In this document: in pieces, positions 45,301-57,500 of the stretch
How the letters are laid out: the number at the start of each line of letters is the position of its first letter
Numbering within the stretch: the stretch's first letter is position 1
Made by a program: the position numbers and the translations under genes
Assembly (NCBI GenBank): GCA_963377175.1
Contig: CAUJNA010002835.1
Span: 457,356-521,355, forward strand
DNA from: Effrenium voratum
Lineage: Eukaryota; Sar; Dinophyceae; Suessiales; Symbiodiniaceae
DNA length: 64,000 nucleotides
Direction: 5' to 3'
Notes under the pieces: generated by a model
Told to the model about the DNA's origin: nothing
The model's input: the letters and a program-made list of their open reading frames with translations, nothing else
Databases searched by the model: none

Positions 45301-48300
45301 ATTGGTTGGAAAATCGATTGTTGCTCACTGTCTTAAAACAAAGGCTCCCAAAAAGTGGATTTCGTTTCCCCTTTGGTTTCTCTTCAAGGCAGGCCCCAAA
45401 AACCAGGGAAGTTGCCTTCAAAAGGACTCCAACTCCCCATAAATTTGACTTGTGAGAAATGAGGGAAGAAACCACGTGTGAGAAATATAGGCTTCACCCT
45501 ACCATTCCCCCATTCCAGGGACCGCCCGATTCTCGGAATATGCGGCGATTCGGCGATCGGGGAGGTGATCAATATTCCATTTAGGGCCCCCAGTTTTGAC
45601 AGTGGGTAACTTTCACATGGTGAATGAAATATGTTTCCAACCAACATGTATCCAACCATGGGCAACTTTTGCGAATATATTTGCGTGATTTTCCAACCAA
45701 TTGCCACATGGTATCGCGGATCTTCTGATCAACGCCCCCCCCCCCCCCGTCTTTTTCAGGCCTGGGAGGGCTATCACTGCTGCCTTTTCGCCTACGGCGG
45801 CGCGCTGAGATTGAGAAGAACACCACGTCGCTCCAGAGTTGTTTTTTGTTGAACATGCGTGTGTGTGTGTGTGTGTGTTGTGTGTGTGTGTGTGTCTGTG
45901 TGTCTGTGTGTTGTGTGTTGTGTGTGTGTGTGTGTTTTTTTGTTTTTCCGGTAACAAAAGAAACAGGCGGATCCTCCGGGTCGACGGAGGTTTTTAGTTG
46001 TTTTACATTGTCCATTGTGTGGGTGTTTCGTTGTTTCAGTTGGTTTAGTGGTTGGGTTTTCATTGGGTGGGTTTCCATATTCACCCACTAAAAGTTCATG
46101 ACTTTTAAGGGTTTCAGTTTGGACAGCCCAGATATGGATGTGTTCTTGCTTTTTTAAGGGGCCGAAAAGAGGGTGCCACCCCCTCCCCCCTCAGAAAACA
46201 GACAAGCCCGCATGGTCGTATGTCTGTGTTGTTGCGGGTCTATGTTGTGCGTTTTGTTTTTCTTTCTCCAGCGCAACATAGCGAAACCAAAGGGAACCCC
46301 GCCATTACACACACATGCATATCTCCAAGAGCCCCCAACATACCATTCGAGCATACCAACCCTCCAACATGAAAATTGATTTAGGGAACATCCGAGTTAT
46401 GCTCAAAAGGTCTGCAGGGTTCTTGAAATGCATCCTCGGTACGTTTGGTAGTTCTTGGTTTTATATGAAGTTCGCTATGTTCAGTGGGATGACATGTAGA
46501 ATCTACCCTCCCTCCCACGAAACGCACCTGTCGAAACGCGGCTGGAAGACAAATTCCCTCAAGGGATCGGGTTGTCTGGGAGGGTATATGAGAATGTGTC
46601 AAAGGGGTCCCAAGTGGCGGGCTTCCATTTTGGTTGTTTTCCCTTGAAACCCACCTCAAGATAGGTGCCTCAGAAAACACTTGCTCCTTTTCTCTTGTTG
46701 CGCAAGCTGCAGGCCAGACCGGGGCGGGGAAGAGCTATTCCATGGTCGGGTACGGTGCTAACAAGGACCGGGCACTTTGCTTCGTCCGCCCGTGCTCGCG
46801 CATTTTGTTTTTCTTGCTGATGCTCAGCAGGGAATGAGAAATGGAATGACCCTTATAAACCAACCCCTATGGTGTCCTCTATTCAGGCATCCCCAGGTTC
46901 ATTCCCACATTCCCTACCTATCGCACCAGCAAAATATGTAGACAGGATATCCCGCCCCAAAAATTTTGTCCCGTCGTTTTCGTCTCTCAGAGCCTTCGGC
47001 CATGGGAAGGTGGAGTTAGCTGTTGCCTTTTTTCGAGGGTGCGGATGATGCGATAGGCAGGGAATGTGGTTGAATGCACCCAGGGATTACCTTAAAGGAA
47101 ACCACCAGTTGGATGGTATATAATATAGGGGTTAATAACCATGTCTCATTCCTTACTGAGCACCAGCAAGTAACATGGAACCCGGAAAACACTAATTTGT
47201 AGATGAATATCGTCCATGTTAATTTGCAGAAGAGGTCAAAAGGGAAATGGCCACGATTTAGAGCTAGTTAAGCAGATCGAGGAGCCGCGTTTGCGGGTGT
47301 TTTTGGTTTTCCCTTTCAACTAGCAACACGTTTATCAACTGCAGACAAAGACATGGGCCTGGCTCAAAATTAAAGAGCTACAGTCAGTGGTACTGGACAA
47401 AGCTGGGAATTCTATTTCAGGTACCCCATAGGTAGGAATCATACAAACCACTAAACCATACCAAGAGGGAAGCTGGCTCTTCAGCCGCGTTCGACTAAAC
47501 GGTTTCCAGCTTGAACGAGAATGTGTCTGTGTATCCATTTGAATCTATTTACCGCCGATTCGGGTCACCCCCAAACTCTGGATAAACCGCCTACCAACTG
47601 CAGGTTTTGGTACCACAAACTCTGAATTGGATAAACCGCTTACCAACTGTAGGTTTTGGCCACAAACTCTGAATTGGATAAACCACCCACCAACTGCAGG
47701 TTTGATTTGGTCCAGCGGCAGCGGCTCCGCCCGTAGATCTCGCTCGCTTCTCGCGGCCAGGGCATCGTCCCCATCTCCTGCGAAGAGATCTTCAAGCGGA
47801 TCTGCGCGTGGAGTCCCGGAATCAAGGTCAAGGTGAGGTCTTGGAGACTAGGACCAGCCAGGTGCCCTTTTACCGCTTCTTTTTTTGGGCAGGGTTGTGG
47901 GAAATGGAATCCACTTCTGTGATACAACCAAAAGGGCTTCCCAAAGACTAACCCTCCACATAAAGGGGGAGATGCCCTTGTATCACAGAAGTGGGGATAA
48001 ACCCCTTGATCCCACAACCCTGCTTTTGGGGGAGCGCTTTTGCTATACTCTTTGTTGGTTGGGAGGGGTCCAACCTACTAAAATAGACGGAACAACATGG
48101 GGTCCCAACTTATTCCAACCTCTCTACTGGAGGACCTAGGTACACTTGCTTGGGGTTGGCTTGTTTGAGGGCCCCCCGTTTGGTCGGTCTAAACGGGAAG
48201 CCAAAAGGAAAACCACCTAAACAAGACATCCACTTGCGGTTTAAAATGGAACCCAGAAACCAGTACTGTAGAGCAACCTCCTTTTGGGGTGTCCTTGTGT

Positions 48301-48468
48301 TTAGCAGAGTAGCTGTCAGAAAGGTTTGAGCTGAGCTCTGCGCTCAGAACCCTCACAAGATCACAAGGTTTTCCTTGCAAACCTTTCCTGGAGCAGGATA
48401 GGGGGCCTGGATCGCGCAAGGTTTCTTGACTTGGGCTTCGGTTTTTTACTCCTTGCGACAGAAAAAGG

Positions 48469-48514
<46 letters not shown>

Positions 48515-51500
48515 GAGGGAGAGGGAGAGGGAGAGGGAGAGAGCCGGACCGATGGGGCTGAGGCCAACACAGATGCCAACCTCACCTACGAGGTCATGGT
48601 GTCCTATCCTCAGCGCAAACGGCTCTGGCAGAGCCCCTGGGATTTGAATTGTGTAAGGCCATGACTCTGTTCTTGCCGCTTGGTTCAAAAACTATTCACT
48701 GTTGTCCATCAACATGGAACCCGCCAGAGGCTCCCTTCAAAGGAACATCGTCTTAAACTCAGTTGTTCAGTGGCACCCGTTTTTCGTCCTTTTTTGGGTG
48801 GCTGCCCCACTGAAAATGGTCTTCCCCCAAAAAGGATCCCCTTTTTTTTCCAGGGTCACTGAACAACTGAGTAAAGGATCCTCCAGTCAGAGTCCATGAA
48901 CAGGAGGGCTTACCGCCCACCAAAAAGCCGCGTCAACTCATTCCCACTCCAAGATGGGCTCTACCCGCAATGAGCGCTCGAATCCGCCGGGCGTTCCAGG
49001 TCACTGTTTGAAGCTCCAACTCCTGTAGCTACAGGGTTGTGGGATCACAAGGGGTTTCTCCAACCACTTCTGTGATAGGGAATCCCCTGTTTAAATGGGG
49101 GTGGTAGTCTTTGGGAGATCCGTTTTGTTCTTCTCGCAGAAGTGGGTTCCAGTTCCCACAGCCCTGTTTAGCTCCCTTCGATCCTGGCGACATGTGACGT
49201 TTTGGGGCAACCTCTCAGGTTTTCAAGGATCTTTGGCAGGACACCCGCGCCTTTTCAGAGCTCCGCTGGTTTCTTTTCGCGAGAACCATCCACTGCTTTT
49301 GGTCGCGGGGAGCTTCTCCCGCCGATGTTTTTCTTGTTTTTTCTTGTTCTCGGATGGACGCGAGGTCCATGGTGGAGATCTACAATGAGCAGGTTCAGGA
49401 CCTTCAAGTTGCCCAGTGGATTCCGCCTCTTTTGTTCAGCTTTTTTGGGGGAAGGGTTCCGATTCCGCTAAGCTCATCGAACCAAAAGTGGATGCCCTCT
49501 TTTTCCCGATGGCCACTGGGCATCTGAGGTGAGATGAAACCGGCGCGAAGCGCGCAGTTGGTGTTCGATTCTTGACACGGAGAGACGGGCGGGCCACACC
49601 CATTTCTTGTTCACAGCTCAGTTAAAATGGAACGGATCACTTGTAGAGCCAATTCATTGGAGGTGTCTCAAAATGAGGGGCAGAAAATAAATGGGTGGTT
49701 TCGTTTTGGTTCCAACCAAAAGGGGTATACCCTCAAAGAAAGACACACCCAAGTTCCGTTTTGAGTTGTTCCTCGAGCAGCAAAGCGAAAGCGCAGGACC
49801 TCTTGGTGAGCCCTCGAGAGAGACCCAAGAAAGGCGGGTTCTGCGGCATTCTGCGGCACGTTTATTGAATGAAGACCCCTTCGCTGTGGTTGGCATTTGT
49901 TTAGGTTCCTGAAGGACCCATTGATACACAAATTTGTGCTCATTTTTACTGGGTGCAGGGAGGGTTGGAAAGACCCTCTAGGAGAAAAGAGCAGTCCAAA
50001 CACTCTTGCTTGACTGTACGGTTGTTGACGGCATTGAAGGAAGACCTGGGTGTGTGTGTGTGTGTGTTTTTTGAAGTGACTTTTCCCTTTAAAGCCACAA
50101 CACAGAGGCACTCGCAAGAATATACCGCACATAAACCCCACTCGCCAGCGCTTGGTTTTGTTTGGAGGCGGCGTGGTTTCCCCTAGGCCCAGAGCTGAAG
50201 AGCTCCCCACTCTTCCCATCCGGATCTTTCTGGAAAACCACCACACGCCCTCGAAGGGATCTGGTTTTTGAGAACAGGATGGCTGAGAATGGCTTACAGG
50301 AGTACCAAGCCCTGGCAACTAGTGGTGAACCTGCCTTTTTCCAAGCCACTCACCTCCAAAAGCCCAAGGAGCCGGGGCCTGGGAACCGCTCGATCCGCTC
50401 GAATGGTCCAGCGGCACGGCCCAAGGGCCCAAGGGCCCCGGAGCCGTTCGCAGGCCTGGAGATCCGAGAGTCGCAACAGCCGCGCGCCGGCGGAGGGGCG
50501 GAGGGGGAGCGCGGGGAGCGCGGAGAACTCGCTTCGGAAGCATGCACCCGATAAGCGTTTGGTTGGTTTCAAAGGGAAGCCACAAGGAGATCTAAGGGAA
50601 ATCGGAAAAAAAATGGGTGGTTTTCTGCGAATCGGCCGGTTGTCAATAGGTTCTTACGTATTTGGTTAAGGTTGAGTGGTTGGGTTTTCCATTTGAGGTA
50701 CCTCAATTTTGAGGTGCCCTGGGTCACGTCCCCGGTTTTCGTTCGATGAAATATGACAGTGAATCTCCAAGGAGTGGGGTGTCCAGCGTGACATTTTTTT
50801 TTGAAGATAATCTTCCATTTGCTTTTGAATATGTTTGTATTTTCCCCTCTTGGCTTTGAAAGGAATCTATCACTAGTGATCTTCCATTTGCTGAAATGAT
50901 TTTATTTGAATTTTCCCCTGTTGGGTTTAAAAGGAATCGATTTCACTGCTGGAAATATGTGATTTCTTTTCAGGGGCTTAAGCAAATGGCGGCGGTTGGG
51001 CGGAAAGTCCCATTAGGTCAAAGAGCAGAGAAGCACAGACTTGGAAACTGAGAGGCAAAACGCCTCGGACAGTTTCTCAGCTAGGTCCCCCAGCTAGGTG
51101 CCCTTTCTCATCCTGTGTTGGGGGAGGGTTCCCCTAAGTCGACTACAGAAAAAATAGGGTACCAACTTATTCTGACCTCTCGACTGGAGGACCTAGTCAG
51201 AGCCCTTCTCTCAGAACCCCCCTGGTTTAGCAGGATGCGTCTTTCTTCAGGTTGGGCCCCCGCCCAAAAGCCGCTTGCAGCCTCAAAACAAAGACGAGGT
51301 TCGGTGGAAGAGATCTGGGAGACACCCCGGGGGGGAGGGATCCATGTGGTTTTTTCAATGTGCCATGATCAAAAGTCCGGTTTTTGTGGGGGTTTGCGTT
51401 GGTCATCCACCTGGGATCCTGAACCATTTTGACATTTTGATGGCTCCTATCGACCAGGACCCAGTCGCCCATATAAGGAGTTCTGGACCATGGCTCACAT

Positions 51501-54500
51501 GTTTTTCTTTCGTGGAGGAATGGGCACCTTGTTCCCCGATCCTTGGACTGCAAAGAATTGGACGGGTTGGTGTCTAAAGATTGGAGACCCCCCCTCATGG
51601 GTTGCTTCCGGTCACGGTTGCCCCTTGAACCACCTGAGCAACCCCCTGTATCATCGTGTGGGCGTTTTGGAGGGACCTCTTTGGGTTGCATTGAATAAGG
51701 AAGGGTTACGTAAGTACTCCCGGAAAAGACACGCCCAATGTTGCTTTCTGGCTACCATCGTTCTTTCCAACCCTCTCGCGCAAGGTTTCCTTCATCCCGC
51801 GCTCACAAAGGAAACCTCAAGTGGCGATCGTTTCAATTGACCCACCATTAAATGGATCAACTTTGGGGGAAATCCTGGGTGCCCCCTGGGTGGTTTTCTA
51901 CGAAGGAACCCGCGAATCTTCCATTGATTATTCGTTGAGAATATGTTTTATTGTCCCCTGTTGGTTTGAAAGGGAAAACATATAAACTGGACATATCTTT
52001 ATTTGTTCAGGGGACTTAAGCAAAAGGAGGGATAGAACATCGGGTATATAATTTTGAGTTGGTGATTTGGATTGGGGGTTTGGGGATTTGAACCCCTGGC
52101 GTTTGTAGATTGTGAATGGGAAACCCCTTCGGAACACCGCACCAAACCACTGATTCGGCACCGAGAACAAGGGAACTTTCCTGGGTGTCCTTTTTAGTTG
52201 TTTTGGTAGAAAAATAGATGGCCCTGGTTTACCTGGTGGCCCCTAAAAGGACACCTATGGGAACTTACCCGCTCGGCGGGACGAGCGAGCGAGGTTGGGC
52301 ATTTACATCGCCGGCGTGTGTCGCCGGCCGGTGGATTCCTACTCCTCCATCGAGGCCCGTTGGAGAGCCTCTGGCGCCAAAAAGAGGAATTTGTCCATCT
52401 GAAATGAGTGTCTTTATTTGACCCTTTTGGTTTTAAAGGGAAGATGTTCTCATTTTTCCAGTGGACTTAAGCAAATGGAAGAATTGGACGCCGAATGCAG
52501 GGTTTGCTCCATGTGTCTTTTTGGAACCTCCCAAATGGCGATCGTTTCAATGGACACCACTAAAGGCACAACTTTCAAGAACAAATCCAGTGACCCTTGG
52601 GACTCCGATTCCGCAGCCGTAAGCTGGGGCCATGTGTTTGTTTGAAGCTTAGAGGGTCCAAAAAGTATCATTGGTGATGTTGATCAATGAAGGTTGATAA
52701 AATATGAGTGGCAAAATAATTTCTAGCAGGCCCTGCTTCAACATGGCTCCAGGAGCGAAGTTTGAAGGCGATCCTTTCGGCACTTACATCCTAAAATATT
52801 GCGGGCCTTCAAGGCATGCCAAAACCCCAGAATATTTTTCTGTGTTGCATGTTGCTTGAATGTTAGGACTTTAACTTGTTGCCAACTAGTGGGTTTTCCA
52901 TTCAACCACCAAAGGTTAAACTTTTAGCAGGGGAGCAGAACGCATCCGAGTTTTGATCAACCAAGTCAATTTGTCATTTGTCCCTCAAGCTAGGTGTCGA
53001 CGTTCTTTTTCAACCAAGGCTCAGTTGTTCAGTGGCACCCTTTTTCCCCCTTTTTTTGGTGGCTGCCGAGCAAAAAAATGGTCTTCCCCAAAAAGGGTTC
53101 GATTATTTGTTTGGAGTCACTGAACCAACTCAGGAGGCAATCCCCTACAGACTGGTGGCGATCTGTTCATCCGGGTTCGTCAAGAGGTCAGCACCATGCA
53201 CCGGGCCGGCCGGGGAAAGGGCGAGCAAATCACTTGAGCAACAGGAGGCCGAAGATCCGTGTCTTGCGAAGCTTAAGAACCAGGCGATCGGCTGAAGGGA
53301 TTCCCCCACGATGTGCCCTGGATGGGATGTGTTACAACAAAATTGCACGGTGGGCTAAGCACCACGGTGTTTCTTTGTTCCCTCAATGGGTAGGAGGTGT
53401 TTGGCTTCAACTGGTTGCGTGGGGATTGCTTCGTGGAGTTTTGACCAACTCATGTGCCCGAAGCGAATCGATATTTTCCCCTTTTTGGTTTCCCAGCTGT
53501 TTCTGCGGTCCCTTGCGATCGGAAAAAGTCCAAAAGTATCTTTCCTCCCAAGCCGCCAGCCCTGGAACAGGCGCGAGCGGTTCTGATCGATACGGATTGG
53601 AACGTTTTGGTTCCGGGAGCGTTTTCGACTGAGAAGAACATTCTCGTGAAAAGGGGGTGAATTTGTCCACTTCCAGGATTGGAGAACGGTCGGAAAGAGG
53701 CTCAGCAGACTTGTGGAAAATGGGGGGGGGGGGGTTGGTTGGTTGGTTGCCAGCTTCTTTGGATCCACAGAAATCCCTAAAGTGACTTAAAGTAGCCACA
53801 ATTGGCCCACTTTGGCATCAAGGCCCCCCAGTGCCCTTTCTCACCCTTCTTTTGGGGAGGGTTCCAACCTACTAACATAGACTACAGAAAAGAATCGGGG
53901 TACCCTATTCTAAGCTCTCTACTGGAGGAACTGGGCATTACGGGATTGGGTTCTTTCTCACTCTCCAGGCGGTGGTGGATGAAGGAACGGAGAATCGGAC
54001 GGTGGGCTCCACCCTGCAACCCGGCGAGACATATTTTGGGCATGTCGCAACATGACCCTCCTGTGGTCCCCCAGTAGTGCCCTTTCTCACCCTTTTTGGG
54101 GGAGGGTTCCCCTACTAAAGTAGACCACAGAAGAAAAAAAATCGGGTACCCTTCTTCTAACCTCCCAAACTGGAGGACCTAGAAAAGGTGTCTTCGGGGA
54201 GGGTCTTCGGAAGATCAAGTTCGTCTTTTGGGGACGATGTGAGGTGCCATCCTGGTGGGATGGGCAAGAGTGTTGGGTAGGAACGACCAAAAACGGTTGG
54301 TTCTCTTTGGTGTTCCTTCAAAACAGCTCCCCCAAAGGGGTTGCCCTACAGGGCGATGTTGAGCAATCTCTGAGCAGGAATGGACGTCTACTGTGAGCTC
54401 CTTTTGTTTGATTGCTTTGGCTCGTTTCCCCTTTTGCTGTGCCATGAGGGGATGAACACGCAGTATTTACAGCAGCTGTTTGCATCTTGTTTGACCTGCT

Positions 54501-57500
54501 TGGCACCTGTCAGCCCATGCTCATTCATTTCAGACGCAGCGTTCTTCTCTACGTGAGTTAGTTTATGTTTGCATTAGCCTAAGCATTGTTTGCGAACCAT
54601 GGCGCCCGTTACTCCAGGTACCCTCGAGGGAAAATCAATGCGCAACCATGTCCGTGTGACCAGGGGTCACGGGCAGCCTTTGTAAGAATGTTTTCCCATA
54701 ATTGGCAAGAGTAGGTTTCATTTGATCTTGTCCTAGTTCTTCTGTGGCGCCTTTTCCCCTTTTTCCCAAGCCGTTTGGTTTGTCGGGCTCACGGTCGATC
54801 CCAAACAGAACAGGTCTTGCTCTACCGTTGGTTGCAACGTCCGCCACTCGAGCTCAGGATGAACGCGACCTCCAGTCGAGCTGCTGGCTCGGGCAGTTTG
54901 GGGAGTCTGGGGTTCGAGGTGTAGAAGAGCCTATCTGACCGCGGCTAAGAGCCCGGGTGATTTTTTCCATAGGGCTCATTACAATTGTTGCGGGGTTCCT
55001 CAGAATCAAGTTAGGTCATGATCAGAGCAACATGCCAGCAATTTGTCTGTCATATTATGTTCCTCGGGATGGTAAGCATCTTCAAAGTTGAGGATCACTC
55101 ACAATGGCTGCTCTTATCTGTTTCTTTGGCGGTTGAAGCATCACCTTGTTGCCAACTGCAGTGCCAATCATAGCAACTTCACCTCGGAAAAACCAAGCTT
55201 GCCTATGATGAAGGCAGTTTTGATGAGAGTGGCTACACTGTTAGGAGAGCCTAGTTGGCCAACTCTGCTATATAATGCCATGAGGCGAACACCGCTGTTC
55301 CTAGTCAACCAGAACTAACAAAGACTACAGGTACTTACAAAGATGTTTGCTTTTGAGGGGTTGCCGATTTCCTGCTAGTGACTTGTGGCAATTGCTTTGG
55401 GTAAATCATGCCCAACCAATATGAGATCATAGGGATCCCTCATGTTGGTGACAATTCACCCCATTGCTTTACCCCAAGCTGTATTCTCCTTTGGGTGCAT
55501 GATGTGCTCTTTGGCCAAAGCATCCATCGACAGATCCCCGGGCTCCGAATTTTTCCCAATCGCGGGGCGGTGAAAACTGGAGTTTGTTTAATAGGCATCG
55601 CACCCCCGAAGTGGCTTCGGTCCCCCGAAAAGGCCTCGGTCTTCCTTTGGATTCCCCTTAAAGTCCACAAAACCAGGGGTACCGAGCCTCAAACAAAAGA
55701 CGAGCCATCCACATGGGGGAACCTCAAGATTGGCGCCAAGAGCAATGCCACTCTGCTGCCTAACATTCCTGTAGTTCAGTTTCCATGAGGGTTTGAGCAA
55801 AATGGAATTGGGTGTTACATAGAAATTTCAGGGTTTTGTGTTTGGGTCTTCACGTTCGCCCGGATGCGCTGAGAGCTCGAGGCTCACACGGTGTTGACCA
55901 TCGAGTTCAAGCAGGTCTCGCAGGCAAGAAGTTCGCGGCTCGCATTGAGAGAGCCGAGAGTTGCAGGGGATGCGAGTTATGGAATGACCCGAAGAGGAAA
56001 AAAGCCACGCCAACTTATGGCTTCTTTTATTGAGACGGATGGGGACAGTCAGCTACTGATTGAAGAGGGCAACGTCAAGGTATCTCACCTCAACGCCTTG
56101 CTTCGACCTTTTCTAGGTCCCCCAGCTATGTGCCCTTTCTCACCCCTTTTTTGGTTGCGAGGGTTCCAACCTACTAAAATAGACGACTGAAAAAAGTTGG
56201 TACCCTTATTCGAACCTCTCTACTGGAGGACCTAGGAAAAAAAGCCACGCCAACTTGCGGCTTCCTTCAAGGGAAGGTGATACATGTTCCATCCCCCGAT
56301 TTGGTTTCCTTTAAGGGAAGGCAGGGAGGGAGGGAACGATTTGGAATCCCAGGTTCGGAAAACACCCGATTTAAGCAATGCAACTGGGCTGGTTTCCTTT
56401 CAGGGGCTCCCAAAAAAAAGGCAGGCGAAGGAGGAATGGAATGACCATGAGTGGCCCCTATAAATAATCCTCTATGGTGTCCTCTCAGGAAAACCGCAGG
56501 TTCATTCCGCTATATGCTTGGTGGGCTCAACCAGCCATCTGGTGCAACTTAGCTTTTTAGGTGCTTTTGGATGGTTTAGTGGTCGGGCTTCCCAATTTAC
56601 CCACTAAAAGCTACTCGCTCTTAGCAGATCTGAAGACAGCCCACTATGAAGATGTGCGAAGTTCATTCCCAACACCCGGGCTCGGTCCCCTACCTATCGC
56701 ACCAGCAAGTCATTGAGTTTCAATGGAGCCTTTGGGCCCTTCCCTCTGCGCTTCAGCATATTTTCGAAATTTTGGATAGTTGTCTCGAGTTTGTAAGATC
56801 CCTCACAGGACATATTGTGGACTCAAGCAATTTGAAGGACATCCTTCGGAGGTTGCCCAACAGCCATGTCGGAGGTGCCCCATTTGGAAGTGTTCCTTTT
56901 GGTTTCCGTTCAAACCAAACCGGATTTCAGGCTACTAAAAGCAGACGAACGCATTTGGACGTTGGTTTCTGCGCGCGGAAGCACCCAACACTTGGGGAGA
57001 AACAAACAACATTTGCATGTCAAAACAGGGCCACACCATTGTTCACTTTGCTTTCCCTTTAAACCACGGTGAAAAGGATACCATTCCAACACACACACAC
57101 ACAAATTGCTATGAGTCCATGTTGGGGCTCTATTATCCAAACTGGTTTCTCAAGAGGGTCCTTAAGGCACATCCTGCTTCGGAGACTGGACCACTTGTTG
57201 CAAGGGGAATCCGAAACTCCAGGAACCCAACCAACTAGCGGTTTCCTTTTGGTCGAGTCCATCGGGTAAGCCTCACAGAAAAAGGGAAGGGTGACGTGAG
57301 ACCCATGTGCGGTTACGTTGCCAATCCTGAGAGGTGATCACATGTTTATTCCTTAAATTAGCTTCAGATCAGCCAATCAACATGGGGTACTTTTCCCCAA
57401 CAGCTGAAGGCTATGGGGTCTCCGGGTGTTTACCCAAGCTCCAAGAGCCAGCCCCTATCAATTTCTACCCCGCCCCTTGTTTGGCCCTTTGTCCCCCCTT

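Noticed and set aside
53150..53300. IRVRQEV-like phrase near 53,175 as a kinesin exon
   Set aside because: The LxVRE position is already filled by 50,454-50,481, which precedes exon 13 in order and phase.
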